From Bifidobacterium scardovii JCM 12489 = DSM 13734 (GTDB lineage: Bacteria; Actinomycetota; Actinomycetes; Actinomycetales; Bifidobacteriaceae): a stretch of DNA of 64,000 bases. The DNA lies in the NCBI RefSeq assembly GCF_001042635.1, contig NZ_AP012331.1:2666001-2730000 (forward strand). The letters are read 5' to 3'. The notes beneath the pieces were generated by a model. It was not told the origin of the DNA, did no database searches, and was given only the letters and a program-made list of their open reading frames with translations. The translations under genes were made by a program, and so were the position numbers. Shown one piece after another: positions 25,773-34,672 of the stretch (within the stretch, counting starts at the first letter, position 1; each line of letters opens with the position of its first letter).

Positions 25773-27116
25773 TCACTGCGCCGCGGCGTACTCCTTGGCC
25801 CAGCCGTCGACGAACGCGGTCCTGACGGCGTCCCAGCCGCCGGTGCCCTGCGCGTACTCGAGCAGCGCGGATCCCAGATCGTTCTTCCACTGCTCGGACG
25901 GCATCATCGTGTACACCCAGGTCACGGATTCGCGGCCCTCCTCCACGTCCTTCTTCGACTCGTCGATCAGCGGGTTGTCGGTCGAGACGTCGTCGAAGGT
26001 CTTGAACGAGGTGCTGAAGCCCATGTCGGTGGCGAGCGCGTTCTTGCCGGCGTCGGAAGTGATCATCCACTTGAGGAAGTCGGCCGTGGCCTGCTGGTCG
26101 TCCTTGGACGCCTTGGAGTTGATGCACCAGTAGTTCTCGGAACCGGTGGTGAGGCCCTGGTTCTCCTCGCCGGGAGCGCCGATGTAGATCGGCAGCATGC
26201 CGACGTTGTCGGCCTCGACGCCCGCGCTGTTCAGGTCGGTCCACGCCCAGGTGCCGTTCTGGTAGAACACCGCCTCGCCCAGCGCGAACTCGGAGTTCGC
26301 GTCGTCGCCGGTCTTGGAGCTCAGCTGCGCCGGATCGGTGGTGGAGCCGGTGATATACAGGTCGAAGATGTTCTTGAAGTTGTCGAGGTAGGTGCCGTCG
26401 ATGGTCGCCGGCTGCGAGGTGAGGCCCTTGTCCTTGAACTCGTAGTACAGCGGCACGTCGGCCAGCTGGGTCTTGAAGCGCCAGTCGGAGCTGGAGTCGA
26501 AGCCCGCCGAGGTGAACGCGCCCTTGACGCCCAGATCGCCCTTGTGCGCCTGGATCTCGTCGGCCACGGTCTTCAGCGCGGCGAAGGTGTTCAGCTTGTC
26601 CAGCGACTTGACCGACGACCACGAGGCGTCGAAATACCGGTTCAGCAGATCCTTGTTGTAGATGATGCCGTACGACTCCATGACGAACGGCACCGCCAGC
26701 ACTTTGGAGCCGTCGTCGCTTTTCAGCGCCTGCCCTTGGTCCTCGAGCTGCTTGTACACTTCGGTGTCGCTCATGTCGGCCGCGTAGTCCTTCCAGCGGG
26801 CCAGCCCGACCGGGCCGTTGACCTGGAACAGGGTCGGCGCGTCGGTCTTCGCCATCTCGGACTTGAGCGTCTGCTCGTAGGTGCCGGACGCGGCGGTCTC
26901 CACGATGACCTCGACTCCGGTCTCGTCGGTGTAGTCCTGCGCCACGGTCTGCCACTGTTCGGCGACCTCGGGCTTGAAGTTCAGGTAGTACACCTTGCCT
27001 TTCGACTCGCTCGTGCCGCTCGTGCTCGATCCGCACGCGGCCAGCGCGCCGACGCCCATCGCCAGCGCCGCGGCGACGGCGATCGCCTTCTTCATCGTCC
27101 TCATTGACTTCATCAT
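25773..27116 (-). CDS. sugar ABC transporter substrate-binding lipoprotein
   Basis: 447 aa. The signal peptide ends in the lipobox ALAAC, and the mature part has the MalE-type fold: YTDETGVEVIVETAASGTYE, FQVNGPVGLARWKDYAADMS, VPFVMESYGIIYNKDLL and GEAVFYQNGTWAWTD. It should capture an oligosaccharide for a CUT1 importer, but no permease genes are next to it, so it must share permeases encoded elsewhere or be an orphan. It follows the GH31 gene by 46 bp. AAAGGA lies upstream of the start. Confidence 0.9.
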   Translation of the reverse strand: MMKSMRTMKKAIAVAAALAMGVGALAACGSSTSGTSESKGKVYYLNFKPEVAEQWQTVAQDYTDETGVEVIVETAASGTYEQTLKSEMAKTDAPTLFQVNGPVGLARWKDYAADMSDTEVYKQLEDQGQALKSDDGSKVLAVPFVMESYGIIYNKDLLNRYFDASWSSVKSLDKLNTFAALKTVADEIQAHKGDLGVKGAFTSAGFDSSSDWRFKTQLADVPLYYEFKDKGLTSQPATIDGTYLDNFKNIFDLYITGSTTDPAQLSSKTGDDANSEFALGEAVFYQNGTWAWTDLNSAGVEADNVGMLPIYIGAPGEENQGLTTGSENYWCINSKASKDDQQATADFLKWMITSDAGKNALATDMGFSTSFKTFDDVSTDNPLIDESKKDVEEGRESVTWVYTMMPSEQWKNDLGSALLEYAQGTGGWDAVRTAFVDGWAKEYAAAQ

Positions 27117-27162
27117 GGTTGTTCCTTTCCTGGTTGTTCCGCCGACGTTGGCGGGTTATCCG

Positions 27163-29232
27163 TCAGAGCAGCCCGTCCAGACCGTGGGTCGCGCCGTTGC
27201 GGGCGAACACCGGGACCGTGTCGAGCGGGCAGTCCACGTCGACGCTTTGGCCGCCGGCGTAGGTCGCGCCGTCGCGCAGCGCGGTCCATGTCACCGAGGC
27301 GTCCCCGGGCAGATACACGCTCCGGGCGCGGGCGCCGAAATCGGTGACCGGGGCGACGAGCAGATCGGCGCCGAACATGTATTCGTCGGCCACGTCGGCC
27401 GCCGCGGCGTCGTCCGGGAATTCGTAGAACAGGCCGCGGATCAGCGGCTGCCCGTCGCGGCTCGCCTCGGCGAACAGCTCGCGGGTGTACGGGCGCAGGG
27501 CCTCGCGCACGCCGATGTACTTGACGAAGATGCGCTCGATCTCCTCGCCGTAGCTCCACGGCTCGTTGTCCACGCCCGAGGCGTCGCGCGGCGACCCGTC
27601 GGCGGCGGTGATCGCCTCGACCATCGAGCCGTCGGGCTGTTCGCCGCGGCGGAACCCGTGGTTGCGCATCACCGGGGAGAAGCAGGAGAATGCGCACCAG
27701 CGGGCCAGCAGTTCCTTGAAGTACCCGGTGTTGACGTCGCCGTCGTGGAAGCCGCCCATGTCGGTGGTGAACCACGGGATGCCGGCCATGCCCATGTGGA
27801 TGCCGCAGGTGATCTGCGCCTTCATGTCCTCGAAGGTGGAGCCGACGTCGCCGCTCCAGACCAGCGATCCGTAGCGCTGCGAGCCGACCCATGCGCAACG
27901 GGTCAGGTTGACCACGTCGTCCTCGCCGCGGGCCTCCAGCTGGCCTTCGTAGAAGCCGCGGTTGTACTCGCGCGGGTAGATGTTGCCGGTTTCGATGTTC
28001 GGGCCGGAATGGTAGCGGTAGTTGCCGAAATCGTAGGTGCCGTACTCCGGTTCGGCCTCGTCGAGCCAGAACGCGTCCACGCCGAGGTCCACATAGTTGC
28101 GCTTGCACTTGTCCCACACGTAGGCGCGGGCCTCCGGGTTGGTGGCGTCGTAGAACTGGTTGGGCTCCTGGTACATCATGCCGACGTCGATGCCGTGCTC
28201 GGCGCTGACCAGCAGGTTGTTCGCGCGCATCTCGTCGTAGTTCTCGGATTTGAGCGAGATCTGCGGCCACACCGACACCATCACCGTGATGCCCATCTCA
28301 TGCAGTTCGGCGCACATCGCCTTGGGATCGGGCCAGAACTCGCGCTCGAAGCGGAAGTCGCCCATATGCGGCCAGTGGAAGAAATCGATGACCAGCACGT
28401 CGATCGGGATGTTGCGGCGCTTGAACTCCCGGGCCACGCGCAGCACCTGGTCCTGGTTCCAGTAGCGCAGCTTGCACTGCCAGAAGCCCAGTCCCCATTC
28501 CGGCATCGCCGGCGCATGGCCGGTGGCGTCGGCGTACTGCGATTCGATCTGCGCCGGGGTGTCACCGGCCGTCACCCAGTAGTCGAGCTGCGGGGAGGAT
28601 TCGGCGCGCCACAGCGTGCGGTTCTTGGCGAACTGCGCCGATCCGATCGCCGGATTGTTCCACAGGAACCCGTAGCCGGCGCTCGAGACGACGAACGGGA
28701 TCGACGCCTGCGAGTTGCGATGGGCCAGCTCGAAGGAGCAGCCCTTGAGGTCCATATAATGCTGCTGGTATTCGCCCATGCCGTACAGCCGTTCGTGTTC
28801 CGGCGCCACGAAGGTGGCTTCGATGGCGTGCGCGCCGCCCATGACCGGCTGGTATGAGCGCGCGTGCAGCTTCAGGGCGCCGCTCTGCGGCATTTCCTTG
28901 AACAGCAGGTCGCCGGATGCGTTGTGGAAGCTCAGCTCGCACAGGTTTTCGGTATAGCCGGCGCCATCGTTGCCGGCACGGTAGGCGTGGGCCTTGACGA
29001 CGATGCCGCCGTTGCGCACCACGGCGTCGCCGGTGGCCTCGTCGATGGACACGCCCGCGTCGAGAGCGATGCCCTCCGGCGAGATCAGACCCCAGTTCAC
29101 GTCGGAGATCGGGCTCTTCTTGGAGGCGCGCACACGCACGCCGTTGCGGCCATACGGCTCGACGCGCAGGTATTCTCCTTCGCCGCGCCATTCGAGCGCG
29201 CCGCCAACTGCTCGGAATCCACTGATTGCCAT
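27163..29232 (-). CDS. GH31 glycoside hydrolase, probable alpha-xylosidase/alpha-glucosidase
   Basis: 689 aa, no signal peptide, so it acts on imported sugars. GH31 features: MYGMGEYQQHYMDLKG-like N-terminal sandwich, NIPIDVLVIDFFHW, nucleophile Asp in DAFWLDEAEPEYG (near 392), acid/base Asp in LVWSGDVGSTFED (near 458) and IPWFTTDMGGFHDGD. The FFHWPHMGDFRFE segment fits alpha-xylosidase-like members better than maltases, but specificity is not proven. The start MAISGFRAV has AAGGAG 7 nt upstream. It is first in its operon and directly follows a promoter with two operator-like sites. Confidence 0.9.
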   Translation of the reverse strand: MAISGFRAVGGALEWRGEGEYLRVEPYGRNGVRVRASKKSPISDVNWGLISPEGIALDAGVSIDEATGDAVVRNGGIVVKAHAYRAGNDGAGYTENLCELSFHNASGDLLFKEMPQSGALKLHARSYQPVMGGAHAIEATFVAPEHERLYGMGEYQQHYMDLKGCSFELAHRNSQASIPFVVSSAGYGFLWNNPAIGSAQFAKNRTLWRAESSPQLDYWVTAGDTPAQIESQYADATGHAPAMPEWGLGFWQCKLRYWNQDQVLRVAREFKRRNIPIDVLVIDFFHWPHMGDFRFEREFWPDPKAMCAELHEMGITVMVSVWPQISLKSENYDEMRANNLLVSAEHGIDVGMMYQEPNQFYDATNPEARAYVWDKCKRNYVDLGVDAFWLDEAEPEYGTYDFGNYRYHSGPNIETGNIYPREYNRGFYEGQLEARGEDDVVNLTRCAWVGSQRYGSLVWSGDVGSTFEDMKAQITCGIHMGMAGIPWFTTDMGGFHDGDVNTGYFKELLARWCAFSCFSPVMRNHGFRRGEQPDGSMVEAITAADGSPRDASGVDNEPWSYGEEIERIFVKYIGVREALRPYTRELFAEASRDGQPLIRGLFYEFPDDAAAADVADEYMFGADLLVAPVTDFGARARSVYLPGDASVTWTALRDGATYAGGQSVDVDCPLDTVPVFARNGATHGLDGLL

Positions 29233-29320
29233 CGCGTTGCTCCTTGTCGTCATTGACATATCCACCCCCCGAAGGGAGGCGCTTGCTTCCATCGTTCGTT
29301 CGCTCGTCACTCTCGGATGC

Positions 29321-29399
29321 GAACCGGTTCACGCCAATAATCGTAAAGCACTGCAAATAGTTTGTCAAATCAAAAATCTAATTATTGCCAACCGATTCA
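29321..29399 (-). promoter_or_regulatory. GH31 promoter with two LacI-type operators
   Basis: On the minus strand, TTGACA (29368-29363), a 17-bp spacer and TACGAT (29345-29340) form a near-ideal promoter. Operator 1, GAACCGGTTC (29321-29330), lies just after the -10. A related site AACCGATTCA (29390-29399) lies upstream of -35, about 69 bp centre to centre, which would allow looping by a LacI dimer of dimers. Confidence 0.75.
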
Positions 29400-29489
29400 C
29401 AAATATCGACGGATCATCCCATAGCAATACGCCCAGCGTGCCTCGCCTACAATGCCGGAAGCCGGCCCACGCAACGAGACCGAGAGCGA

Positions 29490-30530
29490 TTAATGCGACA
29501 CCGTCGCCACGGACCCGCGGTCGGACAGCGGCTGGCTGATCAGACGGGTCATGGCGGGGCGCGAAGCGTCGTCGATGCGCCGGATCAGCGTGTCGACGGT
29601 CTCCTCCGCCACCGACTGCAGGTCGATGTCCACCGCCGTGTAGGGGATCCTCATCCTCGCCCGCAGCGCATTGGGCACCGCCACCGCGACCGACATATCC
29701 TCCGGCACGCGCACGCCCAGTTCCAGAAACACCTGGGGCGCGGCCAAGATCGCGTTGTCGTCGTCGATGATCAGCCCGGCGACTTCGGGAAAAGCTTCCA
29801 AGGCGCGGCGCAGCCGCTCGCCGGGATCGCCGGGGAGCGCAGCCGTTCCCCCGGTTTCACGGTCCGCATCGCAGACCGGCACGCGCATCGTCACGCCCAG
29901 CCGTTCCGCCTCCGCGACGGCGGACCGCCTGAACCGCACGGCGAAATTGGCGCCACCATCCACCGTCCCTTCGGGAGAATGGAGCAGCACGATGTCGCGA
30001 TGACCGCGTTCGGCGAAATGACGGACCAACTGAACCGCCGCACGCTCGAAATCGGTGTCGACTTCGTCCAGACCCATCGAATCGGCGGGAATGCCCAGCA
30101 GCACGGTCGGCAACCCGCCTTCCACGGCGGCGCGCACCCGAGGATCGTCACGCCGGATGTCCATGATGATCAGACCGTCGACCTTGCGCGCGTCCGCGGC
30201 GTCCCGCACCGCCCGGACACCGTCCGGATCGCTCAGCAGCAGCAGATCGTACCCCTTCAGACGGGCGAAGTTCGACAGCGCGCACAGATAGGCGCCCCGG
30301 GTGATCGACATCGAAGCCTCGTCCTCGGCGGGCGCCAGCACGCCGAGGGTCATGCTGCGCGCGGTAGACAGGGCACGCGCGGCATGGTTCACCGTATAGC
30401 CGAGCTTGCGCATCGCCCTGCGCACCTTGTCGCGGCTCTCCGCCGACACGCGCGACGGGCGCGAGATCACATAGGAGACTGTGGTCTTGGAGACTCCGGC
30501 CTCGCGTGCGACATCAGTAATGGTGACCAT
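29490..30530 (-). CDS. LacI-family transcriptional regulator
   Basis: 346 aa. Helix-turn-helix at the N-terminus (VTITDVAREAGVSKTTVSYV, then ISRPSRVSAESRDKVRRAM) with the hinge-region LGYTVNHAARALSTARS, followed by a periplasmic-binding-like effector domain. It lies upstream of the GH31 gene on the same strand, and the operators between them make it the likely local repressor responding to a substrate-derived sugar. The ATG at 30530 lacks a Shine-Dalgarno site, while TATATT ends 7 nt upstream, consistent with a leaderless mRNA. Confidence 0.9.
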   Translation of the reverse strand: MVTITDVAREAGVSKTTVSYVISRPSRVSAESRDKVRRAMRKLGYTVNHAARALSTARSMTLGVLAPAEDEASMSITRGAYLCALSNFARLKGYDLLLLSDPDGVRAVRDAADARKVDGLIIMDIRRDDPRVRAAVEGGLPTVLLGIPADSMGLDEVDTDFERAAVQLVRHFAERGHRDIVLLHSPEGTVDGGANFAVRFRRSAVAEAERLGVTMRVPVCDADRETGGTAALPGDPGERLRRALEAFPEVAGLIIDDDNAILAAPQVFLELGVRVPEDMSVAVAVPNALRARMRIPYTAVDIDLQSVAEETVDTLIRRIDDASRPAMTRLISQPLSDRGSVATVSH

Positions 30531-30945
30531 GCTGTTCAATATACGTCATGCGGAAGGGATGCGTCATTCGGGAGGAATATCGAGTCTCCATACTCGCGTC
30601 ACGCGGAGCAAGATCGACCGAACAACAACGTCCAGATACCATGCTCGATTCCTGCCGACTCCCTATAATCAGCGATCTGAGGGGCAGAAAAACGGCCTTG
30701 CATGCCTCTTTCGGCGATGTGAGGGGTAGGACTCCGATCACCACCACGCCATTGCCGCTCGAGAACCCCTGAAACTCAGTCGCGAACGACGCGCGGGATA
30801 CCACTCACATCGCAGAAAGAGGCCTGCAGGCCCCTGTTTTTACCCCTGAGATCGAGAAATCGCGCCTTGGGCGGCCTGCGCGCCTAGCACACCCTCCGGC
30901 GCATATGCCTCATGCCTCCCGGCACGGCCGAACCACTTTGTTCGG
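30531..30945. other. intergenic region with a large inverted repeat
   Basis: No gene seen in about 415 bp. The main structure is a pair of ~51-bp imperfect inverted arms (30672-30723 and 30804-30854). Confidence 0.75.
30672..30854. repeat. 183-bp element bounded by ~51-bp inverted repeats
   Basis: The left arm runs CGATCTGAGGGG...GCCTCTTTCGGCGATGTGAG; the right arm is its near complement. About four fifths of positions match. No reading frame is inside. It could be a small non-autonomous mobile element or a structured RNA. Confidence 0.7.
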
Positions 30946-30976
30946 AAAAACAAAAAACCCTCGCTTTCGCGAGGGT
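30946..30976 (-). terminator. Rho-independent terminator of the tRNA-Gln gene
   Basis: The perfect stem ACCCTCGC/GCGAGGGT with a 4-nt loop is followed on the minus strand by TTTTTTGTTTTT. Confidence 0.92.
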
Positions 30977-30979
30977 CAT

Positions 30980-31054
30980 TGGCTGGAGTGCCTGGACTCG
31001 AACCAAGAATGGCTGAACCAGAATCAGCTGTGTTGCCAATTACACCACACTCCA
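30980..31054 (-). tRNA. tRNA-Gln (anticodon CTG)
   Basis: The cloverleaf folds: acceptor TGGAGTG/CACTCCA, anticodon stem GCTGA/TCAGC around TTCTGGT, T-arm with GGTTCGAGTCC, discriminator G and an encoded CCA end. Confidence 0.95.
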
Positions 31055-31093
31055 ATTTGGCTGGCGTCGCGGCTCCGAAGAGCCACCGCGTCG

Positions 31094-31166
31094 TACCCCC
31101 AACCGGATTTGAACCGGTGTTGGCGCCGTGAGAGGGCGTAGTCCTAGACCGCTAGACGATGGGGGC
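31094..31166 (-). tRNA. tRNA-Glu (anticodon CTC), copy 1
   Basis: The 73-nt cloverleaf starts GCCCCCATCGTCTAGCGG; the anticodon loop CTCTCAC lies between CGCC and GGCG; T-arm CCGGTTCAAATCCGG. CCA is not encoded. It is identical to the copy at 31406. Confidence 0.95.
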
Positions 31167-31364
31167 GTATTCAGTTTTCACTGGCTGCGTAGTTCATGAA
31201 CCGCGCAACAGGTGATTAATATACGCGAGTATCAACCACTGCGCAAATCACGGCGTGTCGCGCTATTTTCCAAGGGTTTACACCATCATGAGGTCATGGT
31301 ACCGCAGCCACTTTGGTTCGATCGCACGATGACATCCCGATCGGAGCCGCTCATCCAAGACAGC

Positions 31365-31398
31365 GAAGGGCCCCGGCTGGAATCAGTCGGGGCCCTTC
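31365..31398 (-). terminator. hairpin downstream of the upstream tRNA-Glu gene
   Basis: GAAGGGCCCC pairs with GGGGCCCTTC around a 14-nt loop, 8 nt beyond the tRNA end. No T-run follows. Confidence 0.6.
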
Positions 31399-31405
31399 GA
31401 TTTCG

Positions 31406-31478
31406 TACCCCCAACCGGATTTGAACCGGTGTTGGCGCCGTGAGAGGGCGTAGTCCTAGACCGCTAGACGATGGGGGC
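31406..31478 (-). tRNA. tRNA-Glu (anticodon CTC), copy 2
   Basis: Same 73 nt as the tRNA at 31094, including the flanking GGGGGCGTATTC side, so the pair arose by duplication. Confidence 0.95.
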
Positions 31479-31644
31479 GTATTCGGTTTTCGCGGCCGCT
31501 CGGCGAGCCGTGCGACGAATACACAATGTACGGGAACATCCGATCGCCGTCAATCACGGCGTGTCACATGGTGATCGATCGGTTGACAATTCGGTCAGGC
31601 TACTCATCGCACGTGAGCGTGAGACCAATTACCCACCCACCAAG

Positions 31645-31709
31645 CCCTACTGATGAATTATCATCAACCCTACTGATGAATTATCACAATACCTATTGAT
31701 GAATCCACA
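31645..31709 (+). repeat. 23-bp direct repeats before the DUF4143 ATPase
   Basis: CCCTACTGATGAATTATCA begins at 31645 and 31668, and a third, partly diverged unit (ACCTATTGATGAATCCACA) begins at 31691, in exact 23-bp register. The array is AT-rich and ends at the ribosome site GGAG, so it may be an operator or promoter array. Confidence 0.85.
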
Positions 31710-31721
31710 GGAGAGAATCCA

Positions 31722-32886
31722 ATGGTCCCACGAACGATTGCACAAGAACTCGCCCCCATGCTCTCCTGGTTCCCGGTCGTCTCGATAACGGGGACCCTGG
31801 CAAAGCGGCAAGTCAACGCTGGTGAAGACCCTGCTGCCCCATTACGAATACGTCAATCTCGAAGATGCGGCAACACGCGCCAGCGCAACGGAAGATCCTG
31901 TGGGATTCATCCGCTCGCACGAGAGCAAGCTCATCATCGATGAGGCGCAATACGCCCCTGACTTGTTCTCGCAGATCCAGGTCGAAGCGGACGAGCGTGG
32001 CACGATGGGGCAATACGTACTATCCGGCTCGCAGAACTTCCTTATGGAAAAACGTATAGGTCAATCGCTGGCGGGGCGCGTGGGCATGCTCCAACTGTTG
32101 CCCTTCTCCTATGCGGAAGCATCTCAGGCGAACCCGGGCCTTACCGTGGACGAGTTTATGTTCCGCGGCGGATACCCGCATCTCTACGATGTGCCGACGC
32201 CGAACGACGTATATTTCCGCAACTACACCGCCACCTACATAGAACGCGACGTGTCGGAATATCTGGATGTGCGCAATGTCTCGGATTTCGGCATCTTCAT
32301 ACGCTTGTGTGCTGAAAGCGCGGGCAATCTGCTGAATCTCACCGCGCTGGCGAAGGACGCCGGCATTTCGTTCAACACCGCCAAGCAATGGCTGTCCATC
32401 CTCGAAAAGAGTTTTCTGGTATTCCGGCTGCCGCCATATTTCACGAACACCCGAAAGAGGCTGATCAAAACACCCAAAATCTATTTCTACGACACCGGAC
32501 TGCTGAATTATCTTCTGGGCATCCGCTCCATGGAGGAGCTACTGAACGATCCCAAACGCGGCGACGTGTTCGAAAACCTCATCATTGCGGAAACAGCGAA
32601 ACGATATCGCAATAACGACAAGGACGTCGACCTGTACTTCTACCGGGACACCGCAAAAGCAGAAATCGATCTCGTGGACGCCACCCAGCGGCGCGCTCCA
32701 GCACTCATGGAAATCAAGTCCGGAATGACGCCGCGCCTCGACTTCTTCAAACATCTCGCCGCCATCGGCAAGGAACTGAACATACCCATCGAACGCAGAA
32801 CTGTTGTATATCGGGGCGCGGAAAGTTTTTCCGGCAACAATGGCCGATACGTCACGGCCGAGGATTATCTGCTGGAACGGCGGTAG
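31722..32886 (+). pseudogene. DUF4143 P-loop ATPase, frameshifted in the Walker A motif
   Basis: The first frame reads MVPRTIAQELAPMLSWFPVV then SITG and is followed by nonsense. Removing one G from GGGG (31790-31793) restores SITGPWQSGKSTLVKTLLPH, the expected Walker A, and joins the frame that runs on for ~350 aa. That frame shows Walker B LIIDEAQYAPDLF, SGSQNFLMEKRIGQSLAGRV, FRGGYPHLYD, the winged-helix ITALAKDAGISFNTAKQWL-like region and the DUF4143 end KAEIDLVDATQ. Such ATPases are common orphan or toxin-linked genes of unknown function. Without the P-loop the internal ATG product (31822) should not bind ATP. A sequencing error in the G-run is possible. Confidence 0.8.
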
Positions 32887-32953
32887 CGGGCATCCGCGGT
32901 CGGAGAGCGTCACCGTCACCGGCCGATGCGCCTGATGACGACGCCTGACATGC

Positions 32954-32993
32954 ATGTGGGGGCGTCCGTCAGATATGACGGACGCCCCCACAT
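32954..32993. terminator. bidirectional terminator between the ATPase gene and gltX
   Basis: A long stem: ATGTGGGGGCGTCCGTCA pairs with its complement around a 4-nt loop, between two convergent genes. Confidence 0.8.
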
Positions 32994-33024
32994 AGCCGGC
33001 TTCGCTATGGAAGTCGAAGCGACA

Positions 33025-34563
33025 TCACAGGTGCGCGCGCAGGCCCTTCAGACGGGCGACGGTGACATCCTTGCCGACGATCTCCATCGACTCGAAGAGC
33101 GGCGGGCTCACGCGGCGGCCGGACATGGCCACGCGCACCGGGCCGAAGGCCAGGCGCGGCTTGTAGCCGCCGTCATCCACCAGAGCCTTGTTCAGCGTCT
33201 CGTGCAGGTTGTCGGTCTTCCAGTCGACCTCATCCACGCCTTCCAGCGCGGCGATGGCCGCATCGAGCACGTCGCCGGCGGAGTCCTTGAGCTGCTTGCG
33301 GGCGTCGGCGTCGGGCTCGATATAGCCTTCGGTCGACAGCAGGGAGCCGACCATGCCGGCCACCTCGCCCAGCAGGCGCACGCGCGGCTGGACCAGCTCG
33401 GCGGACGCGGTCAGGATCGACCGCTCGCGGTCGGTCAGCGCATCCCAGGAGTCGGCGGACACCACGTCGTCGCGGTGCAGGTACGGCACGGAGCGGTTGA
33501 GGAAGTCCTGCGGCTCGAGCATGCGGATGTGCTCCGCGTTGATCGAGATGGCCTTGTCGAGGTCGAAGCGGGCCGGGTTGGCCTTGACGTCGCGCACATC
33601 GAACTTGGCGATCATCTCGTCCATGGAGAACACGTCGCGGTCCGGGGCGATCGACCAACCGAGCAGGGCCAGATAGTTGAGCAGGCCCTCGCGGATGAAG
33701 CCGTTGTCGCGGTGGTTGAACAGGTTGGACTCCGGGTCGCGCTTGGAGAGCTTCTTGTTGCCCTGTCCCATCACGTACGGCATGTGGCCGAACAGCGGCA
33801 TCTCCTTGGCGATGCCGAGTTCCATCAGGTAGCGGTAGAGCACGATCTGGCGCGGGGTGGAGCTGAGCAGGTCCTCGCCGCGCAGGACGACGTTGACTTC
33901 CATCATCGCGTCGTCGACCGGGTTGGTCAGCGTGTACAGCGGGTCGCCGTTCGGACGCACGATCACGTAGTCCGGCACGGAACCGGCCTTGAATTCGATG
34001 GTGCCGCGGATCAGATCGTCGAAGGCGATGTCCTCGTCCGGCATGCGCAGGCGCAGCGCGGGCTTACGGCCTTCGGCGCGGAAGGCGGCCTTCTGCTCCT
34101 CAGTGAGGTTGCGGTCGTACCCGTCATAGCCGAAGGCCTTCGGCCGGCCGGCGGCCACGTTGCGGGCCTCGATCTCCTCCGGGGTGGAGAAGGATTCGTA
34201 AGCGTACCCGGCGGCCAGCAGCTTGGCGGCCACGTCCTTGTAGATGTCGCCGCGCTCGGACTGGCGGTACGGGCCGTGGGGGCCACCGACGTCGATGCCC
34301 TCATCCCAGTCGATGCCGAGCCAGCGCAGGGACTCGAGGATCTGGTTGTAGCTCTCCTCGCTGTCGCGCACCGCATCGGTGTCCTCGATGCGGAAGATCA
34401 GCGTGCCGCCGGTGGCGCGCGCTTCGGCCCAGTTGAACAGGGCGGTGCGGATCATGCCGACATGGGGCGTGCCGGTGGGCGACGGGCAGAAACGAACGCG
34501 AACGTTCTTCGGCAGTTCAGGCTTGTGGTCTTTTGCATGTTCAGCTTCAGTCATAGGCTCCAT
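33025..34563 (-). CDS. gltX: glutamyl-tRNA synthetase
   Basis: 512 aa. Class I synthetase with the HIGH-type signature in [14 protein letters not shown] and the KMSKS-type [13 protein letters not shown]. It charges tRNA-Glu and, in bacteria without GlnRS, also tRNA-Gln for later amidation. Two tRNA-Glu genes and one tRNA-Gln gene lie 1.5-3.5 kb away. The start is uncertain: ATG 34563 has no ribosome site, while ATG 34554 (MTEAEHAKD) has GGAG only 3 nt upstream. Confidence 0.96.
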   Translation of the reverse strand: MEPMTEAEHAKDHKPELPKNVRVRFCPSPTGTPHVGMIRTALFNWAEARATGGTLIFRIEDTDAVRDSEESYNQILESLRWLGIDWDEGIDVGGPHGPYRQSERGDIYKDVAAKLLAAGYAYESFSTPEEIEARNVAAGRPKAFGYDGYDRNLTEEQKAAFRAEGRKPALRLRMPDEDIAFDDLIRGTIEFKAGSVPDYVIVRPNGDPLYTLTNPVDDAMMEVNVVLRGEDLLSSTPRQIVLYRYLMELGIAKEMPLFGHMPYVMGQGNKKLSKRDPESNLFNHRDNGFIREGLLNYLALLGWSIAPDRDVFSMDEMIAKFDVRDVKANPARFDLDKAISINAEHIRMLEPQDFLNRSVPYLHRDDVVSADSWDALTDRERSILTASAELVQPRVRLLGEVAGMVGSLLSTEGYIEPDADARKQLKDSAGDVLDAAIAALEGVDEVDWKTDNLHETLNKALVDDGGYKPRLAFGPVRVAMSGRRVSPPLFESMEIVGKDVTVARLKGLRAHL

Positions 34564-34593
34564 TGTGCCGCGCTAGTGGGACGTGCCGGGAGC

Positions 34594-34640
34594 GGCTCCC
34601 CTCCTATGGGGACTGTCGGCGCAGCCGACTGAGGGGAGCC
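34594..34640. repeat. dispersed palindromic repeat between gltX and the GH43 gene
   Basis: Two-hairpin form: GGCTCCCCTCCTATGGGGA, a GTCGGCGCAGCCGAC stem, then TGAGGGGAGCC. Confidence 0.88.
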
Positions 34641-34672
34641 AGAATTACCAAACGAATTAACGGCGCGGAATA

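Noticed and set aside
31645..31709. Iterons of a replication origin
   Set aside because: Only two good copies and one partial copy, with no rep gene; they directly precede the ribosome site of the ATPase gene.
32926..34632. 568-codon plus-strand frame opposite gltX
   Set aside because: gltX motifs on the minus strand are unambiguous.
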